Source of the DNA: Sphingomonas sp.
GTDB taxonomy: Bacteria > Pseudomonadota > Alphaproteobacteria > Sphingomonadales > Sphingomonadaceae
Direction of reading: 5' to 3'
Assembly: GCF_026460985.1 (NCBI RefSeq)
Contig: NZ_JAPKNM010000006.1
Coordinates: forward strand, 37,979-101,978
Length of the DNA: 64,000 bases
The position numbers and the translations under genes are program-made. The notes under the pieces are model-generated. The model saw only the letters and a list, made by a program, of their open reading frames with translations. It had not been told where the DNA came from and ran no database searches. This document shows positions 29,574 to 39,500 of the stretch, one piece after another. The first letter of the stretch is position 1, and each line of letters starts with the position of its first letter.

Positions 29574-30974
29574 TCAAGTGCGTGCGGTTTGCCACCCTCC
29601 CCCGAGCGCCTTGAACAGATCGACCTGCGTATCGGCGATCTGCGCGTCCGCAGCGGCGAGGGCCGCCTCGGCATCGGCGAAGGTGCGTTCGGCGTCGAGC
29701 AGCGCGAGCGAGTCGATATCGCCTTCGCGCTGGCGGGCGCGGGCGATGTTGACCGCGGCCTGCGCCTCGGTCTGCGCGGCCTGCAACGCGGCACGGCGCT
29801 CGAGCGCATGGGCGTAGGCCGAGAGCGCGGTCTCGGTCTCCTGCAGCGCGCCGAGCACAACCCCGTCGAAGGTGGCGAGCGCGGCCTGCGTGTCGGCCTC
29901 GGCAGCCTGCACGCGCGCCCGTGCCGGTTCGGGGTTCACGGCCCAGTTTAGCAGCCCGCCGAGCAGCCAGCGCAGCGGCCCGCCGCCGAAGATCTCCCCG
30001 ACGTCGTTGCCGGTCGAGCCGACCGAGCCGCCCAAGGTGATGCGCGGATAAAGGTCCGCGGTGGCTACGCCGATCCGGGCCGTATTCGCCGCAAGGCGGC
30101 GCTCGGCGGCGCGGATGTCGGGACGGCGGGCGAGCAAGGCCGCGCCGTCGCCGACCGGGATCGGCTGGTTGAGTCGCAGCGTCTCGGTCCGCGCGCGGGC
30201 GGTGTCGGGCAGGTCGGCGGGGGTGCGGCCGGTGAGCGTGGCGAGACGGAACAGCGCCGCGTCGCGCTCGGCAGCGAAGGCGGGGACCTCGGCCTGGCGC
30301 TGGTTGCGCAGCGCGCCGATGCGGGCAGTGTCGAGGCGGGTAGCGAGGCCGACATTGCGGCGGCGCTCGGTCAGGTCGATCGACTGGTCGAGCAGCTTGA
30401 CGATGCGCTCGGCCACTGCGAGCCGCTCGGCGGCAGAGGCGGCGTCGGCATAGGCGCGCGCAGTCTCGGCGGCGACGATCACGCGCACCGCATCGGCATC
30501 GGCTTCCGCCGCGGCGACGTCGCCGCGCGCCGCCTCGACCCCGCGCGAGACGCGGCCGAACAGGTCGACTTCGTAGCTGACATCGAGCCCGGCATCGATC
30601 TGCCAGTCCTCGCGCGGCGCGCCGACGGGCCGCTGGCTTTCGGGGACGCGGCCATAGTTCGCGCTTCCGCTCACACTCGCCTGGGGCAGCCGGTCGGCAT
30701 TGGCGCCGCGCAGCGCCGCGCGGGCGCGGGCGATGCGCGCGACGGCGACGCGGACGTCGGTATTCGCGGCGAGAGCGTCGGTGACGAGCTGGTCGAGGAC
30801 CGGATCGTTGTAAAGCCGCCACCAGTCGCCCTTGACGGGCTCGGGAGTGACCGCGGGGCTGGTGGCGACGAAATTGCCGGCAGCGGTCTGGGGATGGACC
30901 GGGGCGACATAGTCAGGGCCGGCGGCGCAGGCGGCGAGCGCGAGCGCGGAGGCGGTAATCAGGAAATTGCGCAT
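29574..30974 (-). CDS. RND efflux outer membrane lipoprotein, NodT/OprM family
   Basis: MRNFLITASALALAACAAGPDYVAPVHPQ...GDWWRLYNDPVLDQLVTDALAANTDVRVAVARIARARA; start set at internal Met. Confidence 0.9.
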   Translation of the reverse strand: MRNFLITASALALAACAAGPDYVAPVHPQTAAGNFVATSPAVTPEPVKGDWWRLYNDPVLDQLVTDALAANTDVRVAVARIARARAALRGANADRLPQASVSGSANYGRVPESQRPVGAPREDWQIDAGLDVSYEVDLFGRVSRGVEAARGDVAAAEADADAVRVIVAAETARAYADAASAAERLAVAERIVKLLDQSIDLTERRRNVGLATRLDTARIGALRNQRQAEVPAFAAERDAALFRLATLTGRTPADLPDTARARTETLRLNQPIPVGDGAALLARRPDIRAAERRLAANTARIGVATADLYPRITLGGSVGSTGNDVGEIFGGGPLRWLLGGLLNWAVNPEPARARVQAAEADTQAALATFDGVVLGALQETETALSAYAHALERRAALQAAQTEAQAAVNIARARQREGDIDSLALLDAERTFADAEAALAAADAQIADTQVDLFKALGGGWQTART

Positions 30975-30999
30975 GATGTGCGTCCTTAAGCTTCGATCG

Positions 31000-31091
31000 C
31001 CCTCACCCTTCCCACTCGCTTCGCGAGCGGGCCCCTTCCCTCTCCCGACGGGAGAGGGAGGGAGCGGCCGAAGACCGCGGAAGGGTGAGGG
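31000..31091. repeat. palindromic intergenic repeat, family C, between permease and OprM genes
   Basis: ccctcacccttccc...ggaagggtgaggg terminal inverted repeat with internal ccctctcccg/cgggagaggg. Confidence 0.75.
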
Positions 31092-31103
31092 TGACAACAT
31101 CGG

Positions 31104-34100
31104 TTACTCCGCCGGCTGCAGCACGGGTTCGGCCTCTCCGCCCGATCCACGCCGCCTGCGCGCGAGACGCTGTCCAAGCTCGCGGCAGACGACGTAGAAG
31201 GTCGGCGTGAAGAGCAGGCCGAACGCGGTCACGCCCATCATCCCGAAGAACACTGCGGTGCCCAGCGCCTGGCGGAGCTCGGCCCCCGCCCCGCTCGCGA
31301 TCAGCAGCGGCACCACGCCGAGGATGAAGGCGAACGAGGTCATCAGGATCGGCCGCAGGCGATCGCGCGCGGCGCGCACCGCCGCCTCGACCGGCGACAA
31401 GCCATCCTCCTCCTCGGCCTGCTTGGCGAACTCGACCACAAGGATCGCGTTCTTCGCGGCCAAAGCGATCAGCACGACGAGGCCGATCTGGGTGAGGACG
31501 TTATTGTCCATCCCCCGGAGGTTCACGCCCGCCATCGCCGCGAGCAGGCACATCGGCACGATCAGGATGATCGCCAGCGGCATGGTCAGGCTCTCATATT
31601 GCGCCGCCAGCACAAGGAAGACGAACAGCACCGCCAGCGCGAAGACGAGGCCCGCGGTGCTTCCCGCCATCTTCTGCTGATAGGCGATACCGGTCCACTC
31701 CGCGCTGTACCCAGCGGGCAGCTGGCTCGCGAGCTGCTCCATCGTGTCGAGCGAGCGGCCCGAGCTGTAGCCCGGCGCGGTGTCGCCATCGACCTCGACC
31801 GCCGGGAACAGGTTGTAGCGCGTCACGCGATACGGCCCGGTCTTGTTCTCGAAGGTCGACACCGAACCGATCGGCACCATCGCGCCCGAGTTCGAACGGG
31901 TCTTGAGGTTGGCGATGTCCGCCTCGGTGGCGCGGAACGGCGCATCGGCCTGCGCGGTCACCCGATAGGTGCGGCCGAGCATGTTGAAGTCGTTCACGAA
32001 GGCCGAGCCGAGATAGACGTTGAGCGCCTCGAACACCCGCTCGGGCGGAATGCCCAGCATGTCGGCCTTGCGCCGATCGATATCGGCGAAGACGCGCGGG
32101 GTGGCGGTGTTGAAGAAGGTGTAGATCTGCTTGAGGCCCTCGGTCTGGTTGGCCTGGCCGATCAGCCCATAGGCGGTCTTGCCCAGCGCCTCATAGCCAT
32201 GCTCGCCACGGTCCTCGATCATCATCCGGTAGCCGCCGGCCGAGCCGATGCCCTGGATGACGGGCGGCGGCACGACGAGCAACATCGCCTCGTTGATGTC
32301 CGCGGTGCGCTTGCGCGCCTCGCCCATGATGTCCTCGAAGCTGACGCCGAGCTTCTTGCGCTCCTCGAAGGAGAGCAACGGCACGTACGCAGCAGCCGAG
32401 TTCGGGGCGAGCGTCTGCGATGGGCCGTCGAAGCCGGCGAGCATCACCGAGCCCTTGACGCCCTTGATCGGCAGGATGCGCGCGACGACCTTGCGCATCA
32501 CTTCGTCGGTCCGCTCGAGCGAGGAGCCCGGCGGCAGCTGGATCACGGTCAGGAAATAGCCCTGGTCCTGCTGCGGGATGAAGCCGACCGGCGTCACCCA
32601 GAACATGCCGATCGTCGCGGCGATCAGGCCGACATAGGTCACCATCATCCGCTTGGGCCGCATCACCAGCACGCGGGTGAGCTTGGCATAGCCGACGCTC
32701 AGCCGTTCGAAGCCGGCATTGAACAGATCGGCGCCACGGCGCAGCACCCGGGCGATCGGCCCCTTGGGCTCGCCCTCATGCCCGTGCAGCAGCACTGCGG
32801 CGAGTGCGGGCGAAAGCGTGAGCGAGACGAGCAGCGAAATCGCGGTCGCGGCCGAGATCGTCACCGCGAACTGCTTGTAGAAGGCCCCCGACAGCCCGTT
32901 GAGGAACAGGGTCGGCAGGAACACCGCGAGCAGCACCAGCACGATCGCGACGAGCGCGCCCGACACCTCGTCCATCGACGTCTTCGCCGCCTGGAGCGGG
33001 GTCATGCCGCGCGCGAGGTTGCGCTCCACATTCTCGACCACGACGATCGCGTCGTCGACGACGATGCCGATCGCCAGCACGAGGCCGAACAGCGAGAGGT
33101 TGTTGAGCGAATAGCCGAGCGGCAGCAGCACCGCCATCGTGCCGATCAGCGACACCGGGATCGCGATCACCGGGATGATCGCCGCGCGCCACTTCTGCAG
33201 GAAGACGATGACGACGAGCACGACGAGCAGGATCGCCTCGGCCAGCGTATGATAGACCGCGTCGATCGACTGGGAGATGAACTCGGTCGGGTTGTAGATG
33301 ACGCGATATTCGAGGCCCTTGGGGAAGGTCTTCGACATCGCCTCGAGTTCGTGCTCGATCGCCTGCGCGGCGGCGAGCGCGTTCGAGCCCGGGCGCTGGA
33401 AGACGCCGAGGATCACCGTGGGCTCGTTCGAGAGATAGGTGTTGGAAGAATAGTCGGCCGCGCCGAGCTCGACGCGCGCCACGTCGCTCACGCGCACCTG
33501 GCGGCCGTCGGCGTCGGTGCGGATCACGACCTGGCTGAACTCGCCGGGATTCTTGAGACGACCCTGCGTCTCGATGTTGAGCTGGTAGGCGTTGCCGCTG
33601 GGCGTCGAACCGGGCTGGCCGAGCGAACCGGCGGCGACCTGGATGTTCTGCGCGCGCAGTGCCTGGACGATGTCGCCCGCGGTGAGGTTGAGCGCCGCCG
33701 CGCGGCCCGGATCGATCCAGACGCGCATCGCATAGTCGCGCGCACCGAACATGCGCACGTCGCCGACGCCCTCGACGCGGGCGAGGCGGTCCTTCACCTG
33801 GGTGAGCGCATAGTTGGAGATATAGCTGCGATCGACCGACTTGTCGGGCGAGATCAAATTGACCACCATCAGGAAGTCCGGGGTGGTCTTGCGCGTCACG
33901 ACGCCGAGCCGCTGTACCTCCTCGGGCAGGCGCGGGATGGCGACCGCGACGCGGTTCTGCACCAGCACCTGCGCGTTATCGAGATTGGTGCCCGACTTGA
34001 ACGTCACGGTGATGGTGACGTTGCCGTCGCCGGTCGACTGCGACGACTGGTAAAGCATGTCGTCGACGCCGTTGATCTCCTGCTCGATCGGCGCGGCGAC

Positions 34101-34286
34101 CGTCTCGGCGACGGTTTCGGCCGATGCGCCGGGATAGGAGGCGGTGACCGTCACCGTCGGCGGGACGATGTCGGGATATTGCGAGACGGGAAGTCCCACA
34201 TAGGCGATCGCGCCGATGATGGTGATGATCACCGCGATGACCGCGGCGAAGATCGGGCGCGTGATGAAGAAACGCGAGAGGCGCAT
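31104..34286 (-). CDS. RND efflux permease, HAE-1 (AcrB/MexF-like)
   Basis: MRLSRFFITRPIFAAVIAVIITIIGAIAYVGLPVSQYPDIVPPTVTVTASYPGASAETVAETVAAPIEQEINGVDDMLYQSSQ. Confidence 0.95.
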   Translation of the reverse strand: MRLSRFFITRPIFAAVIAVIITIIGAIAYVGLPVSQYPDIVPPTVTVTASYPGASAETVAETVAAPIEQEINGVDDMLYQSSQSTGDGNVTITVTFKSGTNLDNAQVLVQNRVAVAIPRLPEEVQRLGVVTRKTTPDFLMVVNLISPDKSVDRSYISNYALTQVKDRLARVEGVGDVRMFGARDYAMRVWIDPGRAAALNLTAGDIVQALRAQNIQVAAGSLGQPGSTPSGNAYQLNIETQGRLKNPGEFSQVVIRTDADGRQVRVSDVARVELGAADYSSNTYLSNEPTVILGVFQRPGSNALAAAQAIEHELEAMSKTFPKGLEYRVIYNPTEFISQSIDAVYHTLAEAILLVVLVVIVFLQKWRAAIIPVIAIPVSLIGTMAVLLPLGYSLNNLSLFGLVLAIGIVVDDAIVVVENVERNLARGMTPLQAAKTSMDEVSGALVAIVLVLLAVFLPTLFLNGLSGAFYKQFAVTISAATAISLLVSLTLSPALAAVLLHGHEGEPKGPIARVLRRGADLFNAGFERLSVGYAKLTRVLVMRPKRMMVTYVGLIAATIGMFWVTPVGFIPQQDQGYFLTVIQLPPGSSLERTDEVMRKVVARILPIKGVKGSVMLAGFDGPSQTLAPNSAAAYVPLLSFEERKKLGVSFEDIMGEARKRTADINEAMLLVVPPPVIQGIGSAGGYRMMIEDRGEHGYEALGKTAYGLIGQANQTEGLKQIYTFFNTATPRVFADIDRRKADMLGIPPERVFEALNVYLGSAFVNDFNMLGRTYRVTAQADAPFRATEADIANLKTRSNSGAMVPIGSVSTFENKTGPYRVTRYNLFPAVEVDGDTAPGYSSGRSLDTMEQLASQLPAGYSAEWTGIAYQQKMAGSTAGLVFALAVLFVFLVLAAQYESLTMPLAIILIVPMCLLAAMAGVNLRGMDNNVLTQIGLVVLIALAAKNAILVVEFAKQAEEEDGLSPVEAAVRAARDRLRPILMTSFAFILGVVPLLIASGAGAELRQALGTAVFFGMMGVTAFGLLFTPTFYVVCRELGQRLARRRRGSGGEAEPVLQPAE

Positions 34287-34318
34287 GGGCCTACTCCTCG
34301 CTGGAGGGATTATTCGAT

Positions 34319-34403
34319 CCGTTCGCCCTGAGCCTGTCGAAGGGCTCTAGCCACGCGCGCAACGCATGCGGCACCGGGCCTTCGACAAGCTCAGGCCGAA
34401 CGG
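34319..34403. repeat. palindromic intergenic repeat, family D, between adaptor and permease genes
   Basis: ccgttcgccctgagcctgtcgaagggc...gccttcgacaagctcaggccgaacgg. Confidence 0.8.
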
Positions 34404-34455
34404 AAGGTTTTGGGTCCTGCCGCCGGGCCTTGGGGACCGCCCGGCGGCAGGTCGG

Positions 34456-35730
34456 TCAGCGCGCGAAGGTCGCTTCGCCCGTGACCGGAGCCGAGATGAC
34501 CGGGGTCTCCGCCGCCTTGAGCGGCTCGACCTTGCCCTGTTTGATCTGAGGCTTGATGCCGGGCTGCTGGATAAGCTGGGCGCCGGCGATGACGACGCGA
34601 TCGTTCCGGTTCAGCCCCGAACGGATCACGCGCAAACCGTTGACCACCGGCCCGACCTCGACCGGCCTGGGCTGGAGCGTGCCGTCGGGCCCGACGACCA
34701 TCACCAGCTTGCGCGCCTGATCGGTGCTGATCGCGGCATCGGGCACCATCAGCGCGGTGGCGGTGCCGCCCGCCGAGAGCCGCATGTTGCCGAACATGCC
34801 GGGGGTGAGGAACATCCCCGGATTGGTCAGCACCGCGCGGCCGCGGATCGTCCCCGAGCGCGGATCGAGCCCGTTGTCGGTGAAGTCGAGATGGCCCTTC
34901 CAGCGATAGTCGGTCTCATCCTGGAGGCGGATCTCGACCGGCGATTCCTTGCCGCCCGCCGCAGCCGCGCGCTTGGCCTTGAGGAACAGGGCCTCCGATC
35001 CGTCGAAGGTGAAGTAGATCGGATCGAGCGCGTTGATCGTGGTGAGCAGCGAGCCGCCCGCCCCTTCCCCAGCCGCGACCAGATTGCCGGCATCGACCTT
35101 GCGGTCCGAGATGCGGCCGGCAATCGGAGCGCGGACCTGGGTGAACTCGACGTCGAGCGACCGGGCGCGGACCCGGGCCTGCGCCGCGGCGACCGAGGCG
35201 TGGGCCGCACGGACGCGGGCCTGGAGCCGCTCGACATCGCTCTTCGACACCGCCTCGGCCGCGACCAGCCGTTCGGCGCGGCCGAGATCGGACTGGGCGA
35301 GCGCGAGGTCGCTCTGCGCGGTGGCGAGACCCGCCCGCGCCTCGGCGAGCGCCGCGGCGAATGGGCGCGCGTCGAGCGTGAAGAGAAGCTGGCCCTTCTG
35401 AACGATCGCGCCGTCGGTGAAGTGGATGCCGACGACCTGCCCCGAGACGCGCGGGCGCACCTCGACGCTGCGGCTCGCCTCGAAGCGACCGACATAATCG
35501 TCCCATTCATTGACTTCGCGGACGAGCGGCTGGGCGACGGTGACGGTGGGCGGCGGCGGCGCGGCGATCGCCGGCGCCTGGCGGTTGAAGAAGCCGACCC
35601 CACCGGCGACGAGGAGGACGGGGAGCGCAACGAAGGCGCCCTTCTGCCAGAGCGGTCGGCGCTTGCCGTCGACGGGACCCGGCTCGGCCGCGTTCGGCTC
35701 GACCGGATCGATACGCGTGATCATGTTCAT
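34456..35730 (-). CDS. RND efflux periplasmic adaptor subunit
   Basis: EWDDYVGRFEASRSVEVRPRVSGQVVGIHFTDGAIVQKGQLLFTLDARPF...FTQVRAPIAGRISDRKVDAGNLV. Confidence 0.93.
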   Translation of the reverse strand: MNMITRIDPVEPNAAEPGPVDGKRRPLWQKGAFVALPVLLVAGGVGFFNRQAPAIAAPPPPTVTVAQPLVREVNEWDDYVGRFEASRSVEVRPRVSGQVVGIHFTDGAIVQKGQLLFTLDARPFAAALAEARAGLATAQSDLALAQSDLGRAERLVAAEAVSKSDVERLQARVRAAHASVAAAQARVRARSLDVEFTQVRAPIAGRISDRKVDAGNLVAAGEGAGGSLLTTINALDPIYFTFDGSEALFLKAKRAAAAGGKESPVEIRLQDETDYRWKGHLDFTDNGLDPRSGTIRGRAVLTNPGMFLTPGMFGNMRLSAGGTATALMVPDAAISTDQARKLVMVVGPDGTLQPRPVEVGPVVNGLRVIRSGLNRNDRVVIAGAQLIQQPGIKPQIKQGKVEPLKAAETPVISAPVTGEATFAR

Positions 35731-36125
35731 GCACGATTTCCCTGATTGAGGGCTGCCCGGCCCCGGCTGATGCTGGCGAGCAGCGTTTCATATTGTTCGA
35801 GAGTGAAGCCCGCCTCGTGGAAGGCGCGGATCGCGGCGCGCGGCACCGAATAGCCCTTGTGCCAGGCGAGGACGGCGAGACGGCGGAGCGCCTCGAGACG
35901 CGAATCGGCGAGCGCGGGATTGGGCCGCTGGCCGCCGAAGATCATGGTGAGCGCGGTGGCGAGGCGGCCCGGCCTTTCGAGCGAGGACAGCCGATCGTGC
36001 TGGGCGATCGCCACGACCTGCCATTCGAGCGCGGAAAAGCCGGTCTGGGTGCGCGGCGCCGAGGCGACGTCGGTCGGCACGGCGACGGGGCTGCCCTGCA
36101 GCGCGGCGAAGTTCAGATAGGCCAT
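35727..36125 (-). CDS. small uncharacterised protein, first gene of RND operon
   Basis: MAYLNFAALQGSPVAVPTDVASAPRTQTGFSALEWQVVAIAQHDRLSSLERPGRLATALTMIFG...; 4-bp overlap with adaptor start. Confidence 0.7.
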   Translation of the reverse strand: MAYLNFAALQGSPVAVPTDVASAPRTQTGFSALEWQVVAIAQHDRLSSLERPGRLATALTMIFGGQRPNPALADSRLEALRRLAVLAWHKGYSVPRAAIRAFHEAGFTLEQYETLLASISRGRAALNQGNRA

Positions 36126-36393
36126 GGTTCTTCTCCCTTCCTGCCGGCGGCGGACGTACCGCTCCCCTGCCCGCGGCACCTGACCACGGGATCACCGGCG
36201 ATTTGCTGTCGCGAAGGCACGGACCTCCCCTCGCCCGGGCAATGCCCGCACGCCGAAAAGGCTGGCCTCGAATGTGGATCGGCACCGCGAGGCGCCGATG
36301 GTTCAGGCCGTGGCCCGATCCCGCTGGTTGCAAGGCTGACGCATAGGCGGCTCCTTCGTCTGGTCCCGGTTGCGAAGGTGACGGATCACTTCC

Positions 36394-36412
36394 ATACCGA
36401 CTGGTATAGAAA
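36394..36412 (-). promoter_or_regulatory. TetR-type operator-like site 1
   Basis: Minus strand TTTCTATACCAGTCGGTAT; core ATACC-GACT-GGTAT on plus. Confidence 0.5.
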
Positions 36413-36435
36413 TCGCGCTGCGGTGCGTCAAGAGC

Positions 36436-36454
36436 TTTCTATACTGGCCGGTAT
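36436..36454 (+). promoter_or_regulatory. TetR-type operator-like site 2
   Basis: TTTCTATACTGGCCGGTAT; 16/19 identical to site 1 in opposite orientation. Confidence 0.5.
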
Positions 36455-36590
36455 TTTTATTGTCGAGGGGGTTTTACGCCTCGCCGCGTCAGGGCTCGCT
36501 ATCGCCTTCTTACGAGCTTACCTCGCCCCTTCTACAAGCTTGAAATGACCGTGTCGGGAGGGAGGATGCGATATCCGGGGCGCCCCTTCC

Positions 36591-39500
36591 CTATTCTTCC
36601 CCTGTATCCCCCTCGAGATTGGCCGACGGGTCGTCATTCGTCGCGAAGCCGCGGTACGGCCGCAATTCCTTGAGCGCATCGCTCGCATCGGCGCCGGACG
36701 AGGTGAAGCGGACGAACAGGCTGCCGGGTGTGACGGTCAGCAGATAATTGGCCGAGAGCGCGAGGTTGCCCTGGCTGATCGCATAGGCCCCGGGCTGTTC
36801 GCCGGGTGCCCGCGTGAGCGCGCCGGTGAAGGCGTCGCCGCCGACCAGCGAGCCGGCGGTGACGCGCCAGGTGAAAGCGGGGTCGGGCTGACCGAAGAGC
36901 TTGACGAGGTCGTCCGCCATGACCGCGACCGGACGTCGCAGAATATCGGCGGTCACCGGGTTGTTGCTCAGCGTTACGCTATAATTGCCGGCATCGGCGC
37001 CGCCGATCGTCAGTCCGTTCACCGAGACGATACGGTTCGTGCCCGCATTCGGATCGGCGAAGGCATAAGCGGCGGCCGCCGAGACAACGTCGCCCGCCAG
37101 CACGCCGTCGAGCGCGATGCGTCCCGTCGCTGCCGCGGTGCCGTCGTAGATGCGGCTGTCGGCGATGGCAGTGCCGGTGATCGCGCGCCGCAGGATCGTC
37201 GCGATATCGGTGGCGGTGCCGCCGACGACATAGTTGCTCGCATCCGCGCCGGTGAGCACCAGGCCGCTGGCGGTCGCGATACGCTCGCCCGCGTTGCGGC
37301 TGTCGAACGCGATGCTGCCGGTGACGCCGGCCTGGTCGCCGGCGACCAGGCCGGCGAGCGACAGCGTGCCGGTGGCCCCGGTCGTTCCGTCATAGGTTCT
37401 GTCGTTGGCGGTCAGCGTCACCGTGATCGCGCGTGCGAGGATGTCTGCGAGGTCGGTCGCGGTCGCGTTGACGACATAGTTGCCCGCATCCGCGCCGGTG
37501 AGCGCGATGCCGGTGGCCGTGGCCGTGCGGGTGCCGGCATTGCGGCCGTCGAACGCCATGCCGCCGCTGGTGACGCCCACCGTGTCACCGGCGATCACCC
37601 CGTTGAGCGCAAGCGTGCCGGTGGTAGCGGTGGTACCGTCATAGGTGCGGTCGTTGGCGGTCAATGTCGCGGTGATCGCTCGGGCGAGGATGTCGGCCAA
37701 GTCCGTCGCGGTTGCATTGACCACATAGTTGCCCGCGTCCGCCCCCGAGAGAGCGATGCTGCTCGCCGTGACGGTGCGACCAGTGCCGGCATTGCGGCTG
37801 TCGAAGGCATAGTTGCCGCTCGCGCTTACTTGATCTGCGCCGAGCACGCCGGCCAATGCGAGCGTGCCGGTGGCGTCGGTCGTGCCGTCATAGGTACGGT
37901 CGCTGGCGGTCAGCGTCGCGGTGATCGCCCGGGCGAGGATGTCCGCCATATCGGTCGCGGTCGCATTGACCACATAGTTGCCCGCGTCCGCGCCGGTGAG
38001 CGCGATGCCGGTGGCCGTGGCGGAGCGGGTGCCCGCGTTGCGGCTGTCGAACACCATGCCGCCGCTGACGAGGGCGACATCGTCTCCCGCCAGGACGCCG
38101 CTCAGCGCCAGCGCGCCGGTGGCGGCGGTCGTACCGTCATAGGTGCGATCATTCGCCGTCAGGGTGGCCGTAACGATCCGGGCGAGGATGTCGGCGAGGT
38201 CGGTCGCGGTCGCGTTGACGACATAGTTGCCCGCATCCGCGCCGGAGAGCGCGATGCCCGTCGCGGTGACCGTGCGGGTGCCCGCGTTGCGACTGTCGAA
38301 CGCATAATTGCCGCTCGCGCTCACCTGGTCGGCGCCGAGCACGCCCGCGAGCACGATATGACCGGTGGCGTCGGTATTGCCGTTATAGGTCCGGTCGTCG
38401 GCGACCAACGCCGCGGTGATCACGCGTGGATCGATCACAAGGGTGCCGGTACCGAAGGCGAAGGCATAGTTCATGTCGGACGCCAGCGAGCCGAGCGTTG
38501 CGTCGACCGCGTAGCTGCCGGCGTTGCGGCCCGCGCCCGAGAAGCCCGCCGCGCCGGACCAGGCATTGGCGGCACTGTCGCCATTGACCAGCCCCGTGAC
38601 CGTTGCGGTGAGCGCGGGGATCGCGCCCGCATAGGTGACGCGGAGGCTGTCCGGGGTCACCGTCAGCACCGGGCGATAGCCATAGATGAAACGGTTGCCG
38701 GCGTTCGGCGCGGCGGCGAAGCTGCCGGTGTCGAAATCATAGGCTGAACCGTAATAGCTGCGGCCGGCGAGCCCGCCGAAATCGTTGGCCGGATCCGAGG
38801 CTCCCGCATTGCCGGCTGCCTGACTGTAGACCAGCCAGCGGCCATCTTGCGCGTCGAGCGCGTCGGCACCGGCGAGATTGCGGAACGCGCCGTCCGAGGC
38901 GAGCAGGATCGCATCGCCGGATGCGCCCGACCGCACGCTGCCGGCGGCGTCGATGGTCATGCCGCCATGGGAGCGGATCGTGACCGCGCCGGTCGTGCCG
39001 TCGACGAGTCCGCCGATCGCGAGCGCGGTGCGGTTGTTGAACACCAGGCCCCGCGTGGCGAAAGCGCCGAGCGTGTCGACCTCGTTGTCGCCGCCGAGCG
39101 TGGCCATGCCGGCGACGCTGCCGGTGAGACGCTGCGCCAGGATGACGCCGCTGCTCTGGGTGAGATTGCTGCCCGGATCGGTCAGCCGGAGGTCGACGGC
39201 GCCGTTCCGCACATCGAGCGTGCCGGCGATATCGAGCGAGGCGAGGTTGGTGAGCGAGAAATCGCCATTGGCGACGGCGATCGTCCCGAGCGTACCGATG
39301 CCGCTATTGCCGATGCCGACATCGCCGTTGGCGGTGAGGTCGAGCCGACCGGCCTCGATCGTGCCGATCGAAAGGTCGCCGTTCTGCACCGCGATGCGGG
39401 CGTTGCTGCCGCGCAGTTCGTAGAGCTCGCCGGAGCTCGCCAGGTTGACGACGAGGTCCCCGCCCGCGTTCAGGATCGCGCGAACCGAGCTGCCCGCACC

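Noticed and set aside
31599-34331. 910-aa plus-strand ORF antisense to RND permease
   Set aside because: His/Arg/Asp-rich shadow translation; sense strand is a canonical HAE-1 permease.
36940-38440. Tandem ~249-nt repeats considered as a non-coding satellite
   Set aside because: They remain in frame within the exoprotein and encode recognisable YDG-type domains.
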